Source: Holophagaceae bacterium UBA692
GTDB taxonomy: Bacteria > Acidobacteriota > Holophagae > Holophagales > Holophagaceae
Length of the DNA: 6,995 nt
NCBI GenBank assembly: GCA_002297665.1
Contig: DBMS01000213.1
Span: forward strand, 1-6,995
Direction: 5' to 3'
Positions 1 through 5,479 of the stretch are shown one piece after another; position 1 is the stretch's first letter; each line of letters starts with the position of its first letter. The translations under genes were made by a program, and so were the position numbers. Below the pieces are notes generated by a model. That model was not told the DNA's origin, did no database searches, and saw nothing but the letters and a program-made list of their open reading frames with translations.

Positions 1-82
1 GTTGAACGAAGCTGCGTTCGCAGCGGAGGAGGATCGCGCCGGCAACCCGGTCGATTCGGAATTGGCTAGCGTTATCGACTGA
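1..82 (+). CDS. C-terminal end of an unidentified protein (partial)
   Basis: Frame 2 is open from the window edge and ends in TGA at 80-82, giving the tail LNEAAFAAEEDRAGNPVDSE followed by LASVID. The tail is acidic and alanine-rich, has no recognisable motif, and cannot be assigned a function. Support for a real gene end comes from the strong hairpin that begins eight bases after the stop, as expected for a terminator. The other two forward frames are less plausible. It is too short to judge further, and a chance open frame is possible. Confidence 0.35.
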   Translation, partial: LNEAAFAAEEDRAGNPVDSELASVID

Positions 83-89
83 AATGAGG

Positions 90-136
90 CTCCTTGAATG
101 TGGCGGTGTTGACGCACCGGCCCCACATTCAAGGAG
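90..136 (+). terminator. Branched hairpin, probable terminator of the upstream gene
   Basis: A perfect 14-bp stem is formed by CTCCTTGAATGTGG (90-103) and its complement at 123-136. The 19-nt loop holds a second small stem (CGGTG 104-108 with CACCG 115-119). It lies eight bases after the stop at 80-82 and ends four bases before the IS66 left end. There is no T-tract after it, so intrinsic termination is inferred from stem strength and position only. Alternatives are a regulatory RNA structure or a fragment of another repeat. Confidence 0.45.
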
Positions 137-140
137 GTTC

Positions 141-185
141 GTATCCCCTCAGCCGGGTCCTGCCAGTCGCGCCGCCAGGTCGCTG
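141..185 (+). repeat. IS66 left terminal inverted repeat
   Basis: This 45-base stretch begins GTATCCCCTCAGCCGGGTCC. It matches the reverse complement of 5222-5266 at 41 of 45 positions. The first 20 bases match perfectly and similarity stops at the outer GTAT edge, which fixes the element end. It is the presumed transposase binding and cleavage end, and lies upstream of tnpC. Confidence 0.85.
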
Positions 186-1511
186 AGCGCACCGTGGGCG
201 GCCCGAGCGGCATGTCCGCGGCCTGAGCCGTGAAACCGACCCAGGGATGTACGGCAGATTCAGGTATGGTCGGGCCGGACTCCATCATCACCGCCGAGGA
301 AATGGCAACTTTTAAGGCAGCGGGGTTGACTCCACTGGTCGAGCAGGTGCTGCTGCGGGTCAGGGAATTGCTCAAGCGAATTGACCAGCAGGCTGTGCAG
401 ATCAAGGAGCTCCAGGTTCGATTGGGCCAGAACTCCCAGAACTCCTCCCGGCCGCCCGGCCAGGACCCGCCGGGGGCCTCCCCCAACGGCGGCAAGCCGA
501 AAGGCGAGGGCAAGCCTGGAGCCCGACCAGGCCACAAAGGCAGCCACCGGGAACTGCTCCCCTCGGATCAGGTCGATGCGATCGTTGCCAGGGACCCAGC
601 CTCCTGCCTGGGATGTGGGTTGGACCTAGCCCAGGCGCCCCGGCAGCGCTTGGAGCGTTGGCAGGTCACGGAACTCCCCGAGATCCGGCCCACCGTCACC
701 GAGTTCCAACTCTGGGAGAAGTGTTGCCCCTGCTGCGGGGCTCGGACTTGGGGCAAACTGCCCGGGAGCGGTCCGCGTAGCGCCTTCGGCCCAAATCTCC
801 AGGCCACGGTCAGCCTCCTTTCCGGCGCCTACCATCTGAGTTTCTCCCAGGTGCATAACCTCCTGAAGGACGTGTTCCACCTGTCCATGTCCATCGGCTC
901 CATCCAGGCCTGCCGGAGGATCGCGACCCAGGCCAGCGCCCCGGCCTGCCAAGCCCTGCTGGCCGAGACGAGGGCCGCGCAGGTGGTGCATGCCGACGAG
1001 ACGGGGTTCGAGCAATGCCAGGGGACCCGGATGTGGCTCTGGGTCGCAGTGACACCCGGTGCCGAGGTGTACCTGGTCCTCCCAGGCCGCGGCCACGCCC
1101 AGGCCGAGGCCTTGCTGGGGAGGGACTTCTCGGGGGTGATCGAGCGGGACCGATGGAAACCCTACGAACGGTTCCGCCAAGCCGACCACCAACTCTGCTG
1201 GGCGCACATCCGGCGCAATCTGCAGGGGCTGATCGAGGTGCCCGGGGAGACAGCGGTACAGGCGGCCATGGTGAAGCTCGCCAGCGACCGCGCCTTCCGC
1301 CTCTGGCGGGACTTCCAGGCCGGCTCCCTCCGACGGATCCAACTCATGCGCAGGATGCGTCCCATCCGCGACGAGATCCACGACCGCCTGCGACGCATCC
1401 TGGCAGACCCCGGCAGCACACGCCGGGGCTTGGCGTTGGCCGATGACCTCCTGCGCCAGGAGGTCGGCCTTTGGACCTATGTCCGCCGCAAGGGCGTAGC
1501 CCCCACCAACA

Positions 1512-1518
1512 ATGCCGC
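1512..1518 (+). repeat. Junction direct repeat ATGCCGC (left)
   Basis: ATGCCGC here belongs to the IS66 reading frame (N-A-A codons) and recurs at 4970-4976 at the other junction, like an attL/attR core or short target duplication. Because the same heptamer is iterated inside the element ends, the exact crossover point within it cannot be fixed. Confidence 0.7.
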
Positions 1519-1538
1519 TTATGCCGCGTGCGGCATAA
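1519..1538. repeat. Extra 20-bp palindrome outside the left RIT repeat
   Basis: TTATGCCGC (1519-1527), a GT spacer, then the perfect complement GCGGCATAA (1530-1538). It lies between the junction heptamer and the 37-bp inverted repeat, and has no counterpart at the right end. It could be an extra recombinase binding pair, a coupling sequence carried from an earlier site, or one side of an asymmetric attachment site. Confidence 0.7.
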
Positions 1539-1575
1539 GCGGCATAATGCCGCGTCCCGGATTATGCCGCGTGGG
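1539..1575 (+). repeat. RIT terminal inverted repeat, left copy
   Basis: These 37 bases are the exact reverse complement of 4940-4976. They contain the heptamer ATGCCGC as GCGGCAT (1539-1545), ATGCCGC (1547-1553) and ATGCCGC (1564-1570), the last two 17 bases apart. Identity ends at 1576. This is the presumed binding array for the Rit recombinases; it lies about 65 bp beyond the ritC stop. Confidence 0.85.
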
Positions 1576-1638
1576 GGTGATTGCAGCCCTTGGAAGGTTT
1601 ATCTCTGCTTGGTGGTCGCGTTTGGGTTATCGGCATAA

Positions 1639-2634
1639 TCAGAGCCCTTCCAGGAAGGCCAGGAGGGCGTCAGGAGGATGGTATCGGGCAATTGGCAACC
1701 CATTTGGAGCGGCATGGGCCAACGCCTTCTCCTTGATTCCCATGTCGGCGTGGAGGTAGATCTGGGTGGTTTCCGACGATTCGTGGCCGAGCCAAAGGGC
1801 GATGACACTGAGGTCTACCCCTCGCCGCAGGAGGTCCATGGCGGCTGTATGGCGGAGGGTGTGTGGGGTCACCTTCTTCCCCAAAAGAGAGGGACGTGCC
1901 AAGCTCCCAGCCGACGCGTGACGGGTGACCAGGCGCTGCAGGGCATCGGCACTGAGCCGCCCACCCCTGGAGCTAGGAAAGACCGGATCCGCCGGATTCC
2001 CTTTTAGTTCGGCCAACCACGCCTGGAGGTGAACTGCGACATCCGGCCGCAGAGGAGTGCAGCGGGTTTTCCTGCCCTTGCCCAGGCATCGCACATGGGC
2101 TCCGGCGCCGAAGGCGACGTCCTGGCATCGGAGGCCAGTGATTTCGGTGTTGCGAAGGCCGGTCTGAATGGCCACCTCCAGCAGCACCTTGTCCCGCCTC
2201 CCACGCCAGGTGTTCATGTCGGGAGCCGCCACCAAGGCGGCGGCCTCATCCTCCGCGAGAAAGGCCACCGGTCCGTGTTCGTGGCGCTTGGCCGGGATGG
2301 CCAGGGCTTGCTGGCACTACAAGGCCAGCGCAGGTTCGGTCATGGACACGTAGCGGAAAAACGCGCGAAGGGCTGAGAGGCGCCCATTCCGTGTGCGGAC
2401 GGAGTTGTGGCGGTCGGCCTCCAGATGAAGGAGAAAATCCCCGAGGAAGGCCGGGCCAAAGTCGGTCATCGTGAGCGCGGAGGGTGCCCGCTGGAGCCGT
2501 TCCCCGGCGAAGCCGAGCAGGAGACGGAAGGCATCCCGGTAGCTGGCCACCGTGTGCGGGCTCGCACCTTGTTGCTCCAACAACCGGGAGGTGAAAAAGC
2601 CCTGCAGGAGACGGGAAAGACTGCCGCTGTTCAT
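1639..2634 (-). pseudogene. ritC: RitC tyrosine recombinase with an in-frame amber codon
   Basis: Third recombinase of the trio. The start ATG overlaps the ritB stop (ATGA at 2634-2631) and has GGGAGG just upstream. Residues 1-105 are a SAM-like core-binding domain (ASPHTVASYRDAFRLLLGFA). Codon 106 (2319-2317) is TAG. The same frame then continues without a shift as CQQALAIPAKRHEHGPVAFL into a complete catalytic domain: R161 in TGLRNTE, K186 in GKGR, H258/R261 in HTLRHT, H284 in LGHES, Y293 in TTQIYLH. The full frame would be 331 residues, normal for RitC. The amber codon cleanly removes catalysis. Only GTG 2268 follows it early, without a visible ribosome binding site. The change could be a real C-to-T mutation (CAG to TAG), a sequencing error, or a site of suppression; mutation is the simplest reading. 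Confidence 0.85.
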
Positions 2635-3575
2635 CGGGCAACCTCCCGGGGCGCCGCCAGCAGTTCGCTGGCAGCCTGGAGGAGTTCGGGGACAGCTTGC
2701 AGGTACCAGTAGGTGTGGCAGACCTCAACGTGGCCGAGGTAGGTCGATAGCTTGGGAAGTTCCAGGACCACGTCACGTCCATCCCGGTACCATTCGATGA
2801 GTTTCCGGGTGGCGAAGGTATGGCGGAAATCCCGGAGCCGGGGCCCTCTTCCATGGGGCCTGACCTTGCCCGGGGAACGCAGGCCAATGGCGCGGGACAG
2901 GATCGCCAGCGTGGTGCGGGCGGCGCAGCCATGGACGCGAAGGCCGCGTTGGGAGACCAGGAAGGCCTTGGTCTGGACGTTCCGGCAAAGCTTGTCGCAC
3001 ATCTGCGCATAGCGGAGGAGGGCCATCCGGGTGGATTCCGCCACCGGGACGTACCGGGATTTCCCGAACTTGCTTTCCCGGATCGCGAGGATGCCGTTCT
3101 GGAGGTCAACATCCTCCACATCCAAGGCCAGCGCCTCTCCCGGGCGGAGGCCGGTGGAGGCGAGGAGCCCCAGGAGGGTGACATATGTCCACGGCCTGAT
3201 GCCCGTGGACGGGCGAAGCCGGGCTGCTTCGGACATCAGCCCGTTGACCTCATCCTCAGTGTAGATGTGAGGGGGATTCCGCTGCTTTCGCCCTTCGAGC
3301 AGTCGCACCGGGGGAATTTCCGTGCGGGGGTCGAAGGCGCTCCACCACCTTGCGAATCCCCGCACCATGGACAGCCGCCGGGCCCAGGTGGCCCTTTGGA
3401 CCCCGGCAGGGAGCATGGCCCAGCGGAGGGCGTGCTGGATGGTGATGGACGTTGCGCCTTCAGAATCCAGAAAATCCAGGAACTGGCCCAGGGTCGAGCC
3501 CGGCTCCCGGAGGGAGGTCCCCAGGGCCCGGCGAAGGTAAAGGTAATCACCAAGGGCTTCGCGCAGGGACTTCAT
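2631..3575 (-). CDS. ritB: RitB tyrosine recombinase, second of the trio
   Basis: Site-specific DNA recombinase (phage integrase family) of 314 residues, complete. The N-terminal core-binding domain covers about residues 1-95 and the catalytic domain about 105-300. Visible active-site residues are R144 in STGLRPGE, K172 in SKFGKSR, R251 in RDFRHTFATR, H282 in TYLGHVEV, and Y291 in TYWYL as the likely nucleophile, nine residues after H282 as in RitA. The first His of the usual HxxR box is replaced by R248 (LRDFRH). The ATG sits in an ATGA overlap with the ritA stop, with GGAGGTGGGCG upstream, so translation is probably coupled. It should act with RitA and RitC at the element ends; the division of labour cannot be read from the sequence. 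Confidence 0.9.
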   Translation of the reverse strand: MKSLREALGDYLYLRRALGTSLREPGSTLGQFLDFLDSEGATSITIQHALRWAMLPAGVQRATWARRLSMVRGFARWWSAFDPRTEIPPVRLLEGRKQRNPPHIYTEDEVNGLMSEAARLRPSTGIRPWTYVTLLGLLASTGLRPGEALALDVEDVDLQNGILAIRESKFGKSRYVPVAESTRMALLRYAQMCDKLCRNVQTKAFLVSQRGLRVHGCAARTTLAILSRAIGLRSPGKVRPHGRGPRLRDFRHTFATRKLIEWYRDGRDVVLELPKLSTYLGHVEVCHTYWYLQAVPELLQAASELLAAPREVAR

Positions 3576-4825
3576 CGCCCACCTCCAGACCCTGGCCAGG
3601 GCCGAGCAACTTCGCGCAGTGCCTCGAAGGCCACCTTGGCATAGATGCCCGTCGTGTTCTGGGACCGGTGCCGGAGAACCTCGGCGATCTCCGGGAGGGA
3701 GGCGCCGTGCTGGACCATCCGTGTGGCCAGGCCATGCCGAAAGAGGTGCGCCGACCCACGGCTGGTACGACTGATCCCAGCTCGCGCCAAGGCCTTCTCC
3801 ACGATCTTTCCGACTGCGGAGGGGCCATCCAGACCGGTCCGCGGGGCCAAGTTCCGGAGAAACACCCTACGGGAGGCACTTTCCCCTCTGCCGTCCCGCA
3901 GGTAGTGGGCCAGCGCTTCCCCGATGTCCGGCAACAGGGGAAGGTGCTCCACTACGCGGCCCTTGCCATGGATGACGATCTCACCGGTCCGCCATAAGAT
4001 GTCGCTCATTTCCAGGGCTGCAACCTCACCCGCGCGTAGTCCGAGGCGGGCCAGGAGGAGCAGGACGGCGTGATCCCGCAGCCCGCTGGATGTCGACAGG
4101 TCGGGTGTCAACAAGGCCTTCTCTACCTCCTCCGGGGTCAAATACATCGGCACGGAAGCCTGGCGCCATTTACGAACTGTCGGCACAGAGAGGGCGAGGT
4201 TGGTGGCGGTCTCTCCCCGTAGAAACAGAAACCGGAGGAGATTCCGAAGGGCGACGGCCAGGAGTCGTGCGGTCTCCGTCCGGCAATTTTGAATCCGCGC
4301 AAGGAGATAGGCGTTGACGCATTTGGCCGTCCAATCCATGGGGCAGGTGGAGCCGGAAATCGTTTCCAATCCGGCAATGGCTTGCTTGGCCAAGGGCGAG
4401 TAGATGTGGCAGGATTGCACCGCCAGGCCGCGCTCATCGCGCAGGTAGTCCAGGAAGCGGCGCAGAAGCTGGCTCGCCGGAGAATCAAGGTCATTGGGGA
4501 CTGGCGGCACCAAAGCTTCCGCCCGGAGGAATGCCAGGAAGGGGCGGAGGGCAGCGCCCTCGCGCTTCAAGCGCGCCTTCGTCTTTCCCGGCTTGCGCTC
4601 CATGTGGGCGGCCAGGTGAGCCTCGTTCAAATCCCAGAGCGAGATCTGGCGCCTTCGGCTCCAACGGAGAAATGCTGCGATCACCCGGCGTTTCTCTCCC
4701 AGGGTTTTCGGGACGTATCGGGCAGCCTGGAGCCCTGCAAGAAAACGCGAAATCAAGGGATCCCGCAACGATTCGAAATATTCCTGGCGGGAGCAGGTTT
4801 TCGGATGCCAATGGTTTGCGCCCAT
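3572..4825 (-). CDS. ritA: RitA tyrosine recombinase, first of the trio
   Basis: Site-specific recombinase of 417 residues, the largest of the three and first in the operon. A long N-terminal region (about residues 1-220) contains the core-binding fold. The catalytic domain follows from YLTPEEVEKALL (about 228). Active-site residues are all visible: R264 in RLGLRAGE, K288 in IHGKGR, H360/R363 in HLFRHGLATRM, H386 in LRHRSQNTTG, nucleophile Y395 in GIYAK. The start at ATG 4825 is supported by GAGGAAGGAG eight bases upstream. Its stop overlaps the ritB start by four bases. It is probably transcribed from a promoter in the 150 bp between its start and the right RIT end, which would place expression under influence of the same heptamer array the recombinases bind (inference). 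Confidence 0.92.
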   Translation of the reverse strand: MGANHWHPKTCSRQEYFESLRDPLISRFLAGLQAARYVPKTLGEKRRVIAAFLRWSRRRQISLWDLNEAHLAAHMERKPGKTKARLKREGAALRPFLAFLRAEALVPPVPNDLDSPASQLLRRFLDYLRDERGLAVQSCHIYSPLAKQAIAGLETISGSTCPMDWTAKCVNAYLLARIQNCRTETARLLAVALRNLLRFLFLRGETATNLALSVPTVRKWRQASVPMYLTPEEVEKALLTPDLSTSSGLRDHAVLLLLARLGLRAGEVAALEMSDILWRTGEIVIHGKGRVVEHLPLLPDIGEALAHYLRDGRGESASRRVFLRNLAPRTGLDGPSAVGKIVEKALARAGISRTSRGSAHLFRHGLATRMVQHGASLPEIAEVLRHRSQNTTGIYAKVAFEALREVARPWPGSGGGR

Positions 4826-4939
4826 AGGATCGCTCCTTCCTCGGCACGGTGGCCAAGCCGGAAGGATGATCCCTTTTTATGCCGCGTCGATGATCGATCC
4901 GTTGTCCCGGGACCCGCGTCAAGCCCCAGCAATGCCTAT
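4826..4939 (-). promoter_or_regulatory. Leader and possible promoter region of the rit operon
   Basis: Between the right RIT repeat and ritA. A TTGACG hexamer on the - strand (4922-4917) could be a -35 box, but the best-spaced -10 (GATCGA) is poor. An extra copy of TTATGCCGCGT (4877-4887), identical to 11 bases of the terminal repeat, lies about 50 bases upstream of the ritA start and could be an operator or subterminal recombinase site. GAGGAAGGAG (about 4834-4843) is the ribosome binding site. The promoter is a guess; the repeat copy is directly visible. Confidence 0.3.
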
Positions 4940-4976
4940 CCCACGCGGCATAATCCGGGACGCGGCATTATGCCGC
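4940..4976 (-). repeat. RIT terminal inverted repeat, right copy
   Basis: Exact reverse complement of 1539-1575 over 37 bases. Heptamer copies are GCGGCAT (4945-4951 and 4962-4968, 17 bases apart) and ATGCCGC (4970-4976). The last copy also serves as the right junction direct repeat, directly abutting the IS66 sequence at 4977. Unlike the left end, there is no additional palindrome outside it. Confidence 0.85.
4970..4976 (+). repeat. Junction direct repeat ATGCCGC (right)
   Basis: Same heptamer and orientation as 1512-1518. It is followed by C-GAG-CGT, which resumes the IS66 transposase frame (A-E-R). Together the two copies mark the RIT insertion point. Confidence 0.7.
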
Positions 4977-5178
4977 CGAGCGTTCCCTGCGCCCCGCGGT
5001 CATCTGGCGCAAGATCAGCTACGGGGCCCGTTTCCCCGACGGCTGCCGGTTCGTCGGAACCATTCTGACCATCCTGGCTTCAGCCCGACGTCGGGGACTC
5101 GATCCCAGGGTCTGGCTGACCCATGCCATCAGGGCCGTTCGCCAAGGCGAGGGGCCGCCACTTCTCCTCCCCGCTTAG
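4977..5178 (+). pseudogene. tnpC: IS66-family transposase tnpC, C-terminal part
   Basis: Continues the transposase cut at 1518. Joining 1518 to 4977 completes an Ala codon, then reads ERSLRPAVIWRKISYGARFP and on to a C-terminus ending GEGPPLLLPA with TAG at 5176-5178. The NNAAER-x(8)-K pattern is a hallmark of IS66 transposases. E431 (numbering from GTG 230) is the presumed third acidic residue of the DDE triad. The fragment has no start signal of its own and should not be translated. It ends 88 bases before the right tip of the IS. Confidence 0.88.
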
Positions 5179-5469
5179 ACCCAATCGGCGCCAGCTCCGC
5201 TGGGTGCGCGTCTCGCGCACACAGCGACCCGGCGGCGCGACAGTCGGGACCCGGCTGAGGGGATACTGTGGATTTATGAACTGCGAAACGAGGATTTCGC
5301 CGAACGGTTTTCCGGGCTGCCGGTGGGACCGGTCCAGCCAGGTGATGAATGCGTTGTCCAGCCGCGGCCAGGGAACGGACACGGCGTGAAGGGCCCCGGT
5401 GGTGGTTTCGAACTGGAAAACCTGGCCCGTCTGGGAGCATGTCAGCAACAATTTTCTGTGAGTGGCCAT
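5080..5469 (-). CDS. Unknown protein, 3' part replaced by the IS66 end
   Basis: An ATG at 5469 lies ten bases after the rhuM stop on the same strand and opens a 129-codon frame. About the first 67 residues (MATHRKLLLTCSQTGQVFQF to SQFINPQ) are host sequence and look protein-like. From 5266 on, the frame reads through the IS66 right repeat and antisense to the tnpC 3' end, giving a proline/arginine-rich tail of no likely function. The gene is therefore probably a 5' remnant cut by the IS66 insertion. I do not recognise the family, and the ribosome binding site is weak. Coupling to rhuM is plausible given the spacing. Confidence 0.4.
   Translation of the reverse strand: MATHRKLLLTCSQTGQVFQFETTTGALHAVSVPWPRLDNAFITWLDRSHRQPGKPFGEILVSQFINPQYPLSRVPTVAPPGRCVRETRTQRSWRRLGLSGEEKWRPLALANGPDGMGQPDPGIESPTSG
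5222..5266 (-). repeat. IS66 right terminal inverted repeat
   Basis: Reverse complement matches 141-185 with four mismatches in 45 and perfectly over the outer 20 bases. The outer edge GGATAC ends at 5266. It lies 43 bases after the transposase stop, as expected for the IS right end. Confidence 0.85.
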
Positions 5470-5479
5470 CGACAAGCGT

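Larger units (their letters stand above)
230..1759 (+). pseudogene. tnpC: IS66-family transposase tnpC, N-terminal part, interrupted
   Basis: Encodes the DDE transposase of the IS66 element. Numbering is from GTG 230. In order: a leucine-zipper-like N-terminus (about residues 38-66), the NSQNSSRPPGQDPP linker typical of the family, a zinc-finger-like pair C126/C129 and C166/C169, then the catalytic domain with D256 in HADETGF and D307 in ERDRWKPY. Genuine IS66 sequence ends at 1518 within PTNNAA. From 1519 to the stop at 1757-1759 the frame runs into the RIT end and codes about 80 foreign residues, antisense to the 3' end of ritC. The catalytic E and the family C-terminus are at 4977-5178. 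The start is uncertain: neither GTG 230 nor ATG 266 has a good ribosome binding site, and ATG 266 (MVGPDS) better fits usual family length. The rejoined protein would be 496 or 484 residues. As it stands the product should be inactive. Confidence 0.88.
1512..4976 (-). mobile_element. RIT (recombinase-in-trio) element inserted in IS66 tnpC
   Basis: Three consecutive tyrosine recombinase genes of different subtypes lie on the same strand with overlapping ends, flanked by long inverted repeats. This is the defining layout of RIT elements. There are no passenger genes: the element holds only ritA, ritB, ritC and its ends. Both junctions carry ATGCCGC. Deleting one copy plus the element (1519-4976) restores the IS66 codons N-N-A-A-E-R in frame, which locates the insertion to the base except for the shared heptamer. 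ritC carries an amber codon, so present mobility is doubtful. Confidence 0.88.
141..5266. mobile_element. IS66-family element (tnpC only) interrupted by a RIT element
   Basis: Bounded by matching terminal inverted repeats (141-185 and 5222-5266) and containing an IS66-type DDE transposase in two pieces. Without the inserted RIT element (1519-4976) the IS would be 1668 bp. It holds one transposase gene of about 484-496 codons and no tnpA or tnpB, like the single-gene (ISBst12-like) branch of the family. IS66 elements normally make 8-bp target duplications. Here the flanks GGAGGTTC (133-140) and TGTGGATT (5267-5274) do not match, so the insertion is old, or its flanks were rearranged or deleted after insertion. 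The split transposase means it cannot move by itself. Confidence 0.85.

Noticed and set aside
626..1381. Long - strand open frame over the transposase
   Set aside because: High-GC antisense shadow; the opposite strand has a clear IS66 transposase with catalytic motifs.
1512..1575. Cluster of short repeats resembling a small CRISPR or integron attC site
   Set aside because: The repeats are 7-9 bases, overlap and alternate in orientation, and mirror the right RIT end; they are recombinase end repeats.
2269..2319. Frameshift in ritC
   Set aside because: The codon frame before and after is identical (2634 and 2268 differ by 122 codons); the only defect is one TAG codon.
2317..2319. Host recoding of TAG as a sense codon
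   Set aside because: The IS66 transposase ends naturally at TAG (5176-5178), and nothing else suggests an altered code.
2820..3644. Long + strand open frame across ritB and ritA
   Set aside because: Antisense of well-supported recombinases; proline/glycine/arginine-rich without domain signal.
1639..4825. Tn554-type transposon or phage integrase module
   Set aside because: Three recombinases in overlapping order with long palindromic repeat ends and no passenger or TnpC-like small protein fit a RIT element; no phage genes or tRNA target are present.
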